Positions 16,195 through 25,103 of a stretch of DNA of 64,000 nucleotides are shown one piece after another. This DNA comes from Amycolatopsis echigonensis. GTDB taxonomy: Bacteria > Actinomycetota > Actinomycetes > Mycobacteriales > Pseudonocardiaceae. The stretch is from NCBI RefSeq assembly GCF_014174495.1, contig NZ_JACJHR010000036.1, positions 1-64,000 of the forward strand, written 5' to 3'. The stretch's first letter is position 1. Each line of letters begins with the position of its first letter. Below the pieces are notes generated by a model, which was given only the letters and a program-made list of their open reading frames with translations, was not told where the DNA came from and did not search any database. The position numbers and the translations under genes were made by a program.

Positions 16195-16965
16195 TGGCGT
16201 CGTGCGTGGCGCTCGCGGTTTTGTGTGCGGTTGCCACGCGCGAGATCACGTCGGGGGGAGGGTTGTTGTGGGGCGCGGTTCTGGAGGGGTGTCGTCGCCA
16301 GGCCGCTTAGCCGCCGCGGTGCCACGGCGGGGCTGCGCCATCGCGGATTCGTGATCCTTGCGCAAGCCTGGGTGGCGCGACGCCTGGGTGGCGCAAGCCG
16401 CGCGGGCGGCGCAATGTCCCGGGTGTCGGAATCTCGCCCCGAGAGTGCCGCGATGCCCCGGGCGGCCCAATGTCCTGGGAGGCGCAATGTCCTGCGGCGG
16501 AATGCCCCTCGAGCGGCGCACTGCCCCGGACGACCGATTGACCTGGGTGGCGTGATGCCCCGGGCGGTCCAATGCCGCCGCGGAGCAAACGCCCGGCGGC
16601 GTGACCCCGGCAGCGTGACCCCGGAGACACCAACCCACGGAGAAACCAACCCCCCGGCGGCGCAAACCCCCGGCGGCGCAAACCCCCGGCGGCGCAAACC
16701 CCCGCCCTCCTCTGGGGGACGGCCCTTGCCCAGTCTATCCGCCCCCACCGACAATCCCGGCCCCTTCAGCCGGGTTGTCCACAGCAAGCGCGACTTGGGG
16801 AAAGTCCCGCACGCGCCGCAGGGGTCGTGCGTGGTTATCCCGCTGAGAACCGGAATTTCCACGCACGAGTCCGCTGAGAACCGGCATTGCCACGCACGAG
16901 TCCGCTGAGAACCGGGATAACCATGCACGAGCCCTCTGAGAACCGGCATCACCACGCACGAGCCC
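16195..16965. other. 770-bp gene-free block of degenerate and tandem repeats
   Basis: No real gene; long open frames on both strands here are by-products of repeat and GC structure. About 16370-16620 holds many degenerate copies of a 16-20 bp GC-rich unit (gggcggcgcaatgtcc-like). Positions 16651-16698 hold three perfect 16-bp copies, and 16825-16966 holds a 44-bp hairpin element expanded into four 31-bp tandem units that run into the stop codon of the next gene. Confidence 0.75.
16651..16698. repeat. Three perfect 16-bp tandem repeats
   Basis: The unit CCCCCGGCGGCGCAAA occurs at 16651-16666, 16667-16682 and 16683-16698, followed by a truncated fourth start. Upstream sequence to about 16370 contains many diverged copies of the same GGCGGCGCAA core. 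Confidence 0.9.
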
Positions 16966-16966
16966 T
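16825..16966. repeat. 44-bp hairpin element expanded to four 31-bp tandem units
   Basis: 16825-16868 is a self-complementary 44-mer (TCGTGCGTGG..CCACGCACGA ends, AGAACCGG in the middle) and is a relative of 29618-29661. Its right portion is repeated with a strict 31-bp period at 16843, 16874, 16905 and 16936 (CTGAGAACCGG.. to ..GCACGAG). The last copy abuts the TGA of the amidohydrolase, for which it may serve as terminator. Confidence 0.85.
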
Positions 16967-18576
16967 CAATCCCGCGCGAAGACCCGCTTGCCGCTGAACC
17001 ACGTCTCTCGCACCTTGATCCCGGCCAGCTCGTTCGCCGGGGTCTGGAACGGGTCTTGGTCCAGCACCACGAAGTCCGCCGACTTGCCCGGTGTCAACGA
17101 CCCCGTCACGTCGTCCAGTCCGCAGGCCCGCGCGGAGTTCAGCGTGAACACCCGGATCGCCTCGGCCAGCGTGATCGCCTGCTCCGGCCACAGGCTCCCG
17201 GGGTGCTTGCCGTGCGGGTCCTGCCGGGTGATCAGGCCCTCGATGCCTTCCCAGGCGTTCGGGGATTCGCTCACCGGCCAGTCCGAACCCCCGGCGACGA
17301 GCGCGCCGGTCTCTAGCAGCGTCCGGTTCGGCTGCATCCGCGACGCGCGTTCGGCGGGAATCACCTGGGCGATCGCTTCCGGGATCACGCCGGGCACCCA
17401 CAGGAAGGGCGAGATGTCCGCCGACACGTCGAGTGCCGCGAACCGTTCCAGGTCGTCCGGGTGGATGAACTGACCGTGTGCCACTTGGATTTTCGTCGTG
17501 TGGTCACCGCGTGCGCGTAGGGCGCTGGCAGCGTCCAAAGTGGCCCGGACGGCCGCGTCGCCCGCGCAGTGGATCTTCGCCGAAAGCCCGGTCGAGACCG
17601 CGACGTCCAGCCAATCCGCGAGTTCCTCCGTCGGCATCGTGGTGTCCCCGCAGAAGCACTCGTGGCCCAGATACGGCTCGAGGAACGCCGCGGTATGCGC
17701 GGGCGGGGTGCCGTCGAGGAAGATCTTCACGAAGTCCGGCCGGTGATGCTCGCTGCGATACTCCGCCGCGCGGTCGAGCAGCGGTTTGCCGATCGGGTCC
17801 GCCCCGAAAATCGGGTCGTTCACCAGCATCGACGACACGACCCACGCGGCCAGTTCGCCCGCGTCGTCCAGCGTCTTCAGGGCCGCGAGGATGTCGATCG
17901 TGGCGGCGGCGTCCTGGAACGCCGTAATGCCGTACGAGTGCAGAATTTTGATCGCCCGCCGCGAAGCTTCGGCGTGCTGCTCGGCGGTGAGCGTGCGGGT
18001 GTCCCGCATCGCCCGCTCCACCGCCAAGCCCGCGGCCTCGATGAGCAAGCCGGTCGGCGCGCCGCTGTCCGGGTCGCGGTGGATCGTCCCGCCGGCCGGG
18101 TCCGAAGTGGACTCGGTGATCCCGGCCAGTTCCAGCGCCCGGCTGCTCGCCCACCGGTTGTGCCTGCTGTCCTCGATGAGCACCACCGGACGGCCGCCTG
18201 CCGCCTCGTCCAGCGCCCGGCGCACCGAATCGTGGCCGAGTTCAGGGGCCAAAGTGGACGGCCAAGCCCCGCCCACCACCCATTCGTCCGGACCGAGCCC
18301 TGCCGACCATTCCCTTACCGCGGCGAGGATTTCGTCGAGACCCGCGCCGCTTTCCAGCCGCAGATCGAACAATTCTCGCCCGGCGAGCGCGTGGTGGCTG
18401 TGCACGTCCACGAAACCCGGCAGCACGAACGCGCCGCCGAGGTCGAGAACTTCGGTGTCCGGACCGGCCTCGGCGGTCGTCACCCGCCCGTTCTCGACCG
18501 CGAGCGAGGTCGCCCACGGCCGGTCTTCGTCCACTGTGTACACAGTGGCATTGGTGAGAAGCAGTTCAGGTGCCAC
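16966..18576 (-). CDS. YtcJ-like amidohydrolase
   Basis: 536 residues, amidohydrolase family 3. The metal-binding HSHH follows FVLPGFVDV (about residue 58), a carboxylated-Lys region FVKIFLDGTPP lies mid-protein, then KIHCAGDAAV and VAHGQFIHP His sites and the Asp of GGSDWPVSE. The C-terminal LTPGKSADFVVLDQDPF is typical of YtcJ-like hydrolases of unknown substrate. It is the last gene of an operon with the copper amine oxidase and MoaF (3-bp gap to moaF). An amide or cyclic-imide hydrolase acting on the same amine substrate family is plausible but unproven. Confidence 0.85.
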   Translation of the reverse strand: MAPELLLTNATVYTVDEDRPWATSLAVENGRVTTAEAGPDTEVLDLGGAFVLPGFVDVHSHHALAGRELFDLRLESGAGLDEILAAVREWSAGLGPDEWVVGGAWPSTLAPELGHDSVRRALDEAAGGRPVVLIEDSRHNRWASSRALELAGITESTSDPAGGTIHRDPDSGAPTGLLIEAAGLAVERAMRDTRTLTAEQHAEASRRAIKILHSYGITAFQDAAATIDILAALKTLDDAGELAAWVVSSMLVNDPIFGADPIGKPLLDRAAEYRSEHHRPDFVKIFLDGTPPAHTAAFLEPYLGHECFCGDTTMPTEELADWLDVAVSTGLSAKIHCAGDAAVRATLDAASALRARGDHTTKIQVAHGQFIHPDDLERFAALDVSADISPFLWVPGVIPEAIAQVIPAERASRMQPNRTLLETGALVAGGSDWPVSESPNAWEGIEGLITRQDPHGKHPGSLWPEQAITLAEAIRVFTLNSARACGLDDVTGSLTPGKSADFVVLDQDPFQTPANELAGIKVRETWFSGKRVFARD

Positions 18577-18579
18577 GGG

Positions 18580-19368
18580 TCAATGTCCAGCGGGGTCGTA
18601 GTCCAGCGAATAAACGGTGTTGCTGAGCAGCCGGCCGTACGCGCCGAAGGTGAAGTGTGTCGGCGTCGTGCCGTCCTCGCCCAGTCCGAACAGCGAGCCG
18701 TGCGACCGCAGTTCGCGCACGTTCCGGTGGTCGGCCACGGTCACCGACGCGCACGGGATGACCTTCTCCCGCCAAGCGAACACATAGATTCCGGGCCGGA
18801 TTTGGTAGACGGAGTTCTCGTCGGTGTCGGCGAGCCCACGCTCCGGACCGGAGAGGCATTGCCAGGTGTACCAGTGCGGGGTGAGGTAAACGTGCTCGTA
18901 CGCGTGTTCTTCGCTGTAGACCCACTGCACGCGGCGGCCGATCAGCGCCGTGCTGGGCGCGATCTCCTCGCCATGTGCTTCGCGGCCCTGGATGGTCGCG
19001 GGACGGAACCGTTGCGTCACGCGGGGCAGTCCGTCGCCGATCGTGCTCGTGATGACCAGCGCACGGCCCTGGCGCACGTCCAGCAGCAGGCTGAACGCGG
19101 TTTCCGCGCCGGGGTGGAACTGCACGTAGAACAGTCCGGCGTCGACGAGGAACGTCTCGGCGGCGGTCTCGCCGGTGGTGCCGTCCTCGTCCCACGACGC
19201 GCGACCGTGCGCGAAGCTGATCGAGAACGTGCCGCCGTCGGCACAGTCCACAGTGAACGACTGGTCGTCGAGATCGTCCACAGTGGTCGCTTTGTTTGCG
19301 TCGAAGCCGGGAGCGAGACCGTCGAGCGGGAGCCAGGTGGAAGTGTCGGACAGATTCGTCGCGGGCAT
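18580..19368 (-). CDS. moaF: MoaF-family protein (copy 1, next to amine oxidase)
   Basis: 262 residues from ATG 19368, preceded by GAGGAAGG. Two repeated lipocalin-like halves are suggested: residues 30-115 and 140-255. The family core is YEHVYLTPHWYTWQCLSG plus a YVFAWREKVIPCASV strand. MoaF is known from the monoamine (tyramine) regulon of Klebsiella and its biochemical role is not established; the common label 'molybdenum cofactor biosynthesis protein F' is misleading. Its position 10 bp downstream of the copper amine oxidase repeats that association. A second, diverged copy lies at 30064-30840. Confidence 0.85.
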   Translation of the reverse strand: MPATNLSDTSTWLPLDGLAPGFDANKATTVDDLDDQSFTVDCADGGTFSISFAHGRASWDEDGTTGETAAETFLVDAGLFYVQFHPGAETAFSLLLDVRQGRALVITSTIGDGLPRVTQRFRPATIQGREAHGEEIAPSTALIGRRVQWVYSEEHAYEHVYLTPHWYTWQCLSGPERGLADTDENSVYQIRPGIYVFAWREKVIPCASVTVADHRNVRELRSHGSLFGLGEDGTTPTHFTFGAYGRLLSNTVYSLDYDPAGH

Positions 19369-19378
19369 GGAGCCTTCC

Positions 19379-21250
19379 TCAGTGTTCGCAATGGCCGTGG
19401 GCGGCGGAGGGCAGGTCGAGTGCCGGGTTCCGGTCGCAGAACCCATAGGGGCGCACCATGAATCCGGAGTAGTCGACCGGCATGACCGGCCAGTCCTCCG
19501 GACGCGGGATGTGCGTCGGGCCGAAGACATGCCACAGCACGACGTCGGTGTCGCTGATCGAACGGTCGGCCGCGGTCCACGCGGGCAGGCCGGCCCCGCC
19601 CGGGTGCGCGTTGGGGCGGTCGCCCGCCGGGAAGCGTTCGCCGGGCGCGTACGGCGTGACCCACAGGTGGTTCGTGGCGAACGTCGCGCGCTGGTAGACC
19701 GACGATTCCGGTTGCGCCATCAGGGTTGCCGACGGACGCGGCACGAGCTGGTAGGCGGTCGGCGCGCCGAGCCGGTTGGTGTTCTCGGTGCTGCGGACTT
19801 CCCAGACCCGCGCGGTCGCCGGGTTCGCGTGCCGTTTCGCTTCCTGTTCGGTGCGCAGGTCCGTGGCCTTCCAGGTGAAGGCGTTGCCATACGGGTTTTC
19901 GTCGCCGACCGGAATGCCGACAGCGTCCACTTCGTACACCGAGTTGCGCTGGCCGTCGACCGCGAAGTCGAGCCGGGCGCAGAACAGGTGCTGGTGCACC
20001 GGTGCGAACAGGCCGGGCGCGATTTCGGACGCGTGCGGCTGCGTCGACCCGGGCTCGCCCGCGCCGGAGAAGACGATGCCGGTCGCCTTGGCCTCGCATT
20101 CGATGGTGCCGTCGAGGTAGAGATACCAGAAGAAGCCGTAGTCGTAATTGCCGATAGTGGAGATCGACGAGATCACCAGCCGGCGCGACCGGCGGACCTC
20201 GGCCTTTCCGTCGAGATCGGTGTGCTTCCAGAGGATTCCGTAATCCTCCTCGTGCATGCAGATCGCGTTCGGCACGCGCACCGGCCGGCCGTGGTCGTCG
20301 GCGAGGAAGGCGTCGAAGTAGTGGATCACGCCGAGGCAGTCGCAGCCCAGGCGCAGGCTGTTGCCGTTCTTGCCGAGCAGGTATTCGCCGGCGTCGAAGT
20401 AGCTGATCCAGAACCGGCCGATTGAAGTATCACCGTAAGGAACAACCATCTCAGGCACGGAGGCGCGATACAGCACCGAGCGGTCCTGGAAGGTCAGCTG
20501 GTGCAGGGTCAGGCCCTCGCGCGCGTTGAAGCCGACGCGCAGCTGCCAGCCCTCCCATGTCACCAGCGAGCCGTCGACCTGGAAGCTCGGGCCTTCCGGC
20601 TGGGTGATCTCGATCGGCTTGAGGGTGGTCCGCGCGGGGTGGTGGCCGTAGCGGCCGGAGTCCTCCGGGACCGGGGTGTCGCCCTCGTCCTCGACGCGGA
20701 GGACGCGCTGTTCAGTGAGGTTGAGGTGCGCGACCAGGCCCTCGACCGGATGCGCCCAAGGGCTGTCGGTGCTGTCCTCGCGCAGGAAGGTGAGCGAGCG
20801 GATCACCCGGCCGGTCTCGTCCTCGCGGCCGAAGTAGCCGGGGGCGAGCGGGGCGCAGAACGCGTGCTCGATGCGGTCGCCGAGACCGCGGCGCCGCATG
20901 GCGGCCTGCCATTCCGGGGAGGCCTTGGTGATGGCCTCGGCGAGGTCGTACTCCTCGAAGAGATACGGGGGCTGACCCTCGCCGCACTTCTCGTGGCTGA
21001 CCAGTTCCCCGGCGGTCACCGAGACGACCGCGTCGGCCGATTCGCCGGTCGCGGTGTCGAGCAGGGTGAACTGGATCCGGCGGTCGGTCCGGGCCCCGGC
21101 CAGTACGGCGGCCTTGTCCGGCTCGACCGGGAGGACCTGCGGAAACCGGGTCGTCTCGGTGATCAGGCCGTGTGTCTCCAGCACTGCCCGGCCGGCGGCG
21201 AGCTCGTCGGCGGTCAGCGGGTCAAGGGGGTGCGGGTGTGCGTTGCTCAT
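19379..21250 (-). CDS. Copper-containing primary amine oxidase (TPQ)
   Basis: 623 residues from ATG 21250. Oxidatively deaminates primary amines to aldehydes, releasing ammonia and H2O2. All key residues are in place: Tyr369 in N-Y-D-Y becomes topaquinone, Asp286 (YFDAGE) is the catalytic base, and Cu ligands are H419 and H421 (HQH) and H580 (THIPRPEDWP). Length and residue spacing resemble phenylethylamine/histamine oxidases of Arthrobacter. No signal peptide, so cytoplasmic. First gene of an operon with moaF and an amidohydrolase, divergent from two SDRs. The nearby homoprotocatechuate genes and FeaR-like activator suggest tyramine, dopamine or phenylethylamine as substrate. Confidence 0.93.
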   Translation of the reverse strand: MSNAHPHPLDPLTADELAAGRAVLETHGLITETTRFPQVLPVEPDKAAVLAGARTDRRIQFTLLDTATGESADAVVSVTAGELVSHEKCGEGQPPYLFEEYDLAEAITKASPEWQAAMRRRGLGDRIEHAFCAPLAPGYFGREDETGRVIRSLTFLREDSTDSPWAHPVEGLVAHLNLTEQRVLRVEDEGDTPVPEDSGRYGHHPARTTLKPIEITQPEGPSFQVDGSLVTWEGWQLRVGFNAREGLTLHQLTFQDRSVLYRASVPEMVVPYGDTSIGRFWISYFDAGEYLLGKNGNSLRLGCDCLGVIHYFDAFLADDHGRPVRVPNAICMHEEDYGILWKHTDLDGKAEVRRSRRLVISSISTIGNYDYGFFWYLYLDGTIECEAKATGIVFSGAGEPGSTQPHASEIAPGLFAPVHQHLFCARLDFAVDGQRNSVYEVDAVGIPVGDENPYGNAFTWKATDLRTEQEAKRHANPATARVWEVRSTENTNRLGAPTAYQLVPRPSATLMAQPESSVYQRATFATNHLWVTPYAPGERFPAGDRPNAHPGGAGLPAWTAADRSISDTDVVLWHVFGPTHIPRPEDWPVMPVDYSGFMVRPYGFCDRNPALDLPSAAHGHCEH

Positions 21251-21392
21251 GGTGTCCCTTCGCGCTCCTCGCCGCAGTGTTCGCGGAGGCCCGGGGGAAG
21301 CGGTAGCCGGGTGCCGGGGGTCGTGCGGTCGCTGACAACAAGGATGCACTCGTTGCCAACCCCCGGAGGGTCCGTTGCTGCAGGATTGCGGA

Positions 21393-22109
21393 ATGCGACT
21401 CGACCTCTCCGGCAAAGCCGTGCTGATCACCGGGGCCGCGTCCGGGATCGGGCTGGCCTGCGCGCGGGCGTTCCTGGAGGAGGGCGCGCGGGTCGGAGTC
21501 CTCGACCGGGTCCGGCCGCCCTCGTTGCCGGGCGACGTCGTCGCGGCGCGGGCGGACGTCACTGACGAAGGCCAGGTCGCCGCGGCGGTGCGGCTCGTGG
21601 CCGAGTCGTTCGCCGGGATCGACGTGGTAGTCGGCTGCGCTGGGATATCAGGGCCGGTCGGGCGGCCGCTCGCGGAGACCGGCGCCGAGGAGTTCACCGC
21701 GGTCCTAGCGGTGAACGTGCTGGGCCAGTTCCTGGTCGCGAAGCACGCTCGGCCCTGGCTGGGAGACGGGAGTTCGATCGTCTTCCTGGCCAGCGATTCG
21801 GCTTTCGTGGGCGCGCCGGGAATGGTGCCCTACTGCGCTTCGAAGGGCGCGGTGGTGTCGTTGACACGCGCCCTTTCGGTCGAGTTCGACGGCGTACGGG
21901 TCAATTGCGTGTGCCCGTCGGTGGTGGACACGCCGATGGCGCGAGGGGATTTGGGGAATCTGCTGGACGAACCGGGATTTCCGGTGCAAACGGCCGACGA
22001 CGTCGCCCAGCAGGTGCTGTATCTGGCTTCCGCGCGGTCGCGGACGGTGAACGGACAGGCCTTGCTCGCCGATTTCGGCGTCTCCGCTCGGTCTGGGTTT
22101 CCTGCTTGA
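21393..22109 (+). CDS. SDR-family oxidoreductase
   Basis: 238 residues. Classical SDR: TGAASGIGLACA cofactor motif (13-24), NAG-equivalent GCAGIS, catalytic Ser in FLASDSAFVG, YCASK as the YxxxK pair, and a C-terminal NGQALLADFG instead of the usual GG end. Divergent from the amine oxidase (142-bp gap) and followed 16 bp later by another SDR. Aldehyde or alcohol handling downstream of deamination is plausible from position only; the substrate is unknown. The start at 21393 is the first ATG in a frame that also opens slightly upstream. Confidence 0.83.
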   Translation: MRLDLSGKAVLITGAASGIGLACARAFLEEGARVGVLDRVRPPSLPGDVVAARADVTDEGQVAAAVRLVAESFAGIDVVVGCAGISGPVGRPLAETGAEEFTAVLAVNVLGQFLVAKHARPWLGDGSSIVFLASDSAFVGAPGMVPYCASKGAVVSLTRALSVEFDGVRVNCVCPSVVDTPMARGDLGNLLDEPGFPVQTADDVAQQVLYLASARSRTVNGQALLADFGVSARSGFPA

Positions 22110-22125
22110 AAGGGAAGGAATGACG

Positions 22126-22923
22126 ATGGCAGACAAGCGGGTCGTGGCGATTACCGGCGGCGGGACGGGTATCGGGGCTGCGGTTGCTCGGCGGTACGCC
22201 GGCGAAGGCGCGCAGGTGGTGGTCCTGGGACGGCGGCGGGAACCGTTGGAGAAGGTCGCGGCGGAGACCGGCGCGCACGTGATCGCTTGCGACGCCAGCG
22301 TTCGGCAGGACGCGGAGGCGGCGATCGCGGAGGTGCTCGAGAAGTACGGGCGACTGGACGTGATCGTGGCCAACGCCGGCGGGCACGGGCTGTCTTCGGT
22401 GGTGGACACCGGGGACGAGGAGTGGGAGATCGCGCTCCGGTCCAATTTGTCCAGTGCGTTCGTGTTTTGCCGATCAGCGTTGCCTTCCCTGGTGGAAAGC
22501 GGCGGACAGGTCGTCATTGTTTCTTCGCTGGCGGGATTGTTCGCCGGGCCCAATGTCGCGGGATACACGGTGGCCAAGCACGCGTTGATCGGGCTGACTC
22601 GGTCTATTGCCCGGGATTACGGGCCGCGCGGAGTCCGGGCCAACGCGGTGTGTCCGGGCTGGGTGCGCACGCCGATGGCGGACGGGGAAATGGAGCAATT
22701 CGCCGAGGCGGCCGGGTTTGACGGCGGGCATGACGAGGGGTATCGGCGGGTGACCGCGGAGGTGCCGCTGCGGCGGCCTGCGGAGCCGGAGGAAATCGCG
22801 TCCATTGTGCGGTTCCTCGGATCTTCGGAGTCCTCGTACATCACCGGCGCGGTGCTGGTCGCGGACGGCGGCGCGCACGCGGTTGATCTGCCTACGCTGG
22901 CGTTCGAGCGCGCGGGGATGTAG
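22126..22923 (+). CDS. SDR-family oxidoreductase (FabG-like)
   Basis: 265 residues from ATG 22126, 7 nt after GGAAGG; an in-frame ATG at 22120 sits too close to that ribosome site. TGGGTGIGAAVA cofactor motif, NAGG at 85-88, catalytic Ser in VIVSSLAG, YTVAK (Y-x3-K), and the GAVLVADGG C-terminal motif. An insertion near residues 190-220 (DGEMEQFAEAAGFDGGHDEGY) lengthens the substrate lid, as in several actinobacterial alcohol dehydrogenases. Co-oriented with the preceding SDR and probably one transcript. Role in amine or aldehyde catabolism is inferred from context. Confidence 0.85.
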   Translation: MADKRVVAITGGGTGIGAAVARRYAGEGAQVVVLGRRREPLEKVAAETGAHVIACDASVRQDAEAAIAEVLEKYGRLDVIVANAGGHGLSSVVDTGDEEWEIALRSNLSSAFVFCRSALPSLVESGGQVVIVSSLAGLFAGPNVAGYTVAKHALIGLTRSIARDYGPRGVRANAVCPGWVRTPMADGEMEQFAEAAGFDGGHDEGYRRVTAEVPLRRPAEPEEIASIVRFLGSSESSYITGAVLVADGGAHAVDLPTLAFERAGM

Positions 22924-23180
22924 CTCCGTACTGGCCGGATGACATTCGAGGGGGACTGGGCGCGAGGCCACCCCCTTCCGCACCGTCGAACAGGTGCTTG
23001 GTGGCGATCGTGTCCGACGTCAGCCCCGTGCGTCCTGGGCTGGGCGACGGTGTCCGCTGGTTACGCGGAAACCCCGACGGATCCGGGTTCGCGATCAGCG
23101 GCATCGCGGCGACGACACCTCCCGCCGCAGCGGACTCGCCCGAAGGAGACCCGCTTCCCGGCCGGATCGACCGCCCCGCC

Positions 23181-23201
23181 GCCGAATCAGCTTGATTCGG
23201 C
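23181..23201. terminator. Hairpin containing the TetR stop codon
   Basis: GCCGAATCA/TGATTCGGC, 9-bp perfect stem with a 3-nt loop. The TGA of the minus-strand TetR gene (23187-23189) lies in the arm. Confidence 0.6.
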
Positions 23202-23873
23202 GAGGGTCCGGAGCCATTTGGTCAGCAGCTGGGTTTCCGCGGCGCCCAGGATGTCCGGGTTCGCCGCGGCGTACTCCAGCACGCGGTGCATCTCGGCGTG
23301 CCGGTTGCCGGTGGCAGCGGTGCCGGTGATCGCGGCGATCGCGCCTTCCCGGACCGCCACGGACAGCGCGCGGTCCTCCTCGGCGAGGATGATCTGGCGC
23401 AGCGTGACCCCGATGTTGGCCACGAGGATGTGCGCGGCCGCCTGGTCCGGAGGGACTGTCAGGCGGCCCTGGTCGGCGGCGGCCTGGGTCAGGGCGCGCA
23501 GCATCGCGCTGGGCCGTTCTTGCGCCTCGGGCGCGTGGCCGGGGTGGACCTTGCCGTACATCAGCGTGTAGAAGCCGGGGTTCGCGATCCCGAAGGCGAC
23601 GTGGGCGTCCCATCCGTCGCGCAGGTCCTGGATCGGGTCGCCGGACGGCTCGTGCGCGCCTTTTTCCGCCAGGTACAGGTCGAAGCCGCGTTCGACGACC
23701 GCGTCCAGCAGGCCCTGTTTGCTGCCGAAGAAGTGGTACAGCGTCGGCATTTTCACCCCGGCCTGTGCGCAGATCGCGCGCAGCGAGATGTCCTCGCCCG
23801 GCGTCGCGGCGACCTGCTCGGCGGCGGCGTCCAGGAGCCGGGTCCGTGTATCCGCGTTCGCAATCTGTGTCAC
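23187..23873 (-). CDS. TetR/AcrR-family regulator
   Basis: 228 residues, GTG start. HTH at about 5-55 (RTRLLDAAAEQVAATPGEDISLRAICAQAGVKMPTLYHFFGSK). The helical ligand domain ends LRTLAESS. Divergent by 70 bp from an SDR with nested palindromes between them, so it most likely represses that SDR/NTF2 unit and itself. The ligand is not predictable. The stop codon sits in a small hairpin. Confidence 0.88.
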   Translation of the reverse strand: MTQIANADTRTRLLDAAAEQVAATPGEDISLRAICAQAGVKMPTLYHFFGSKQGLLDAVVERGFDLYLAEKGAHEPSGDPIQDLRDGWDAHVAFGIANPGFYTLMYGKVHPGHAPEAQERPSAMLRALTQAAADQGRLTVPPDQAAAHILVANIGVTLRQIILAEEDRALSVAVREGAIAAITGTAATGNRHAEMHRVLEYAAANPDILGAAETQLLTKWLRTLAESS

Positions 23874-23893
23874 ACCGCTATGGTAGTCCCTGT

Positions 23894-23919
23894 TGCACTG
23901 ATACAGTGGTGCATATCAG
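23894..23919. promoter_or_regulatory. Nested palindromes, TetR operator in the tetR-SDR gap
   Basis: CACTG-ATA-CAGTG lies at 23896-23908, extended by TGCAC..GTGCA (23894-23913) and CTGATA..TATCAG (23898-23919). Overlapping dyads of this size between divergent tetR and target are the usual operator arrangement. Confidence 0.7.
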
Positions 23920-23943
23920 CGATAAAGAGACGGAGGGGTCCTC

Positions 23944-24699
23944 ATGACCGACCACACGCTCAAGGGCAAGAACGTCCTCGTCGCCGCCGGGGCGAAGAAC
24001 CTGGGCGGGCTCATCAGCAGGCAGGCCGCCGAGGCCGGTGCGAACGTCGCGATCCACTACAACTCCGAGCAGACCCGTCCGCAGGCTCAGGAGACGCTCG
24101 CCGCGGTCGAGGCCGCGGGCGGCAAGGGCGTCGTCCTGACCGGCGACCTGACCGTCCCGGCGAACGTGGAGAAGCTGTTCGCGGACGCGGAAGCGGCGCT
24201 CGGGAAGATCGACGTCGCGGTCAACACGGTGGGCAAGGTGCTGCGCAAGCCGATCGTCGAGACCACCGAGGACGAGTACGACTCGATGTTCGACATCAAC
24301 TCGAAGGCCGCGTACTTCTTCATCAAGGAGGCGGGCAAGAACGTCGCCGACGGCGGCAAGATCATCACGATCGTGACCAGCCTGCTCGCGGCGTTCACCG
24401 ACGGGTACTCGACCTACGCGGGCGGCAAGAGCCCGGTCGAGCACTTCACCCGGGCCGCGGCCAAGGAATTCGCCTCGCGCGGGATCTCGGTCACCGCCGT
24501 CGGACCCGGTCCGATGGACACGCCGTTCTTCTACGGCCAGGAAACCCCGGAGCGGGTCGAGTTCCACAAATCGCAGGCGATGGGCGGGCAGTTGACCAAG
24601 ATCGAGGACATCGCCCCGATCGTGTCCTTCCTCGCGACGTCCGGCTGGTGGATCACCGGGCAGACTATCTTCGCCAACGGCGGTTACACCACCCGCTGA
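23944..24699 (+). CDS. SDR-family oxidoreductase under TetR control
   Basis: 251 residues with GGAGGGG upstream. The cofactor loop is atypical: VAAGAKNLGGLISRQAA in place of TGxxxGxG, the pattern of SDRs annotated as glucose/ribitol-dehydrogenase-like or FabG-like. Catalytic residues: Ser in IVTSLLAA, Tyr-x3-Lys as YAGGK, and a final TGQTIFANGGY. NTVGK replaces the NNAG motif, which is unusual. Followed 28 bp later by an NTF2-like gene in the same unit. Specific chemistry is unknown. Confidence 0.82.
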   Translation: MTDHTLKGKNVLVAAGAKNLGGLISRQAAEAGANVAIHYNSEQTRPQAQETLAAVEAAGGKGVVLTGDLTVPANVEKLFADAEAALGKIDVAVNTVGKVLRKPIVETTEDEYDSMFDINSKAAYFFIKEAGKNVADGGKIITIVTSLLAAFTDGYSTYAGGKSPVEHFTRAAAKEFASRGISVTAVGPGPMDTPFFYGQETPERVEFHKSQAMGGQLTKIEDIAPIVSFLATSGWWITGQTIFANGGYTTR

Positions 24700-24727
24700 G
24701 ATTCGCCGCTACAGCAAGGGAAGCGCA

Positions 24728-25057
24728 ATGTCCGAAGTGGAAATTCCGGAACCGGTGGCGTCGTTCGTCGACGCGGTGAACCGGCACGACGACGCCGCGT
24801 TCCTGGACGCGTTCACCGAAAACGGCGTCGTGGACGACTGGGGCCGGTCGTTCTCCGGGCGCCAAAAGATCAAGGAATGGAGCGACGTCGAGTTCATCGG
24901 CTCGCGCGGAATCCTGACCCCGGAGGAGGTCACGGCCTCCGGCGACACCGTCACCGTCGTCGGGGACTGGCGCAGCAATCACGCCAACGGCCGGTCGAAG
25001 TTCGTCTTCGAGGTCGACGGCGACCGGCTCGCCAAGATGACCATCCGGGAAGGCTGA
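24728..25057 (+). CDS. SnoaL/NTF2-like protein
   Basis: 109 residues forming one NTF2-like cone domain: the N-terminal helix PVASFVDAVNRHDDAAFLDAF, then strands around GVVDDWGRSFSGRQKIKEW and TVTVVGDWRSNHANGRSKFVF. Such proteins bind small hydrophobic molecules or act as isomerases and dehydratases. Probably co-transcribed with the SDR just upstream under the same TetR. Ends before a hairpin shared with the convergent livF gene. Confidence 0.8.
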   Translation: MSEVEIPEPVASFVDAVNRHDDAAFLDAFTENGVVDDWGRSFSGRQKIKEWSDVEFIGSRGILTPEEVTASGDTVTVVGDWRSNHANGRSKFVFEVDGDRLAKMTIREG

Positions 25058-25061
25058 CCGG

Positions 25062-25102
25062 CCGGGGTGTGGGCGTCCCGCCGCGGAACGCCCACGCCCC
25101 GG
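25062..25102. terminator. Bidirectional terminator between NTF2-like gene and livF
   Basis: 15-bp stem with one G-U pair (25062-25076 with 25088-25102), 11-nt loop, filling the gap between two convergent stop codons. Confidence 0.75.
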
Positions 25103-25103
25103 G

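Noticed and set aside
16005-16955. Long open frames on both strands across the repeat block (up to about 316 codons)
   Set aside because: Composed of repetitive Arg/Gly/Pro sequence produced by the tandem repeats, no family resemblance, and overlapping the GMC gene end.
16843-16966. Four regularly spaced 31-bp repeats as a CRISPR array
   Set aside because: The units are directly tandem with no unique spacers and no cas genes; they derive from a hairpin element.
18580-19368. Annotating MoaF as a molybdenum cofactor biosynthesis enzyme serving the hydroxylase at 57-60 kb
   Set aside because: The gene sits in an amine oxidase operon and the family was defined in a monoamine regulon; no cofactor genes are near.
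22924-23186. Possible small gene of about 65 codons (22998-23195 plus)
   Set aside because: No ribosome site, no similarity I recognise, and it overlaps the TetR stop hairpin.
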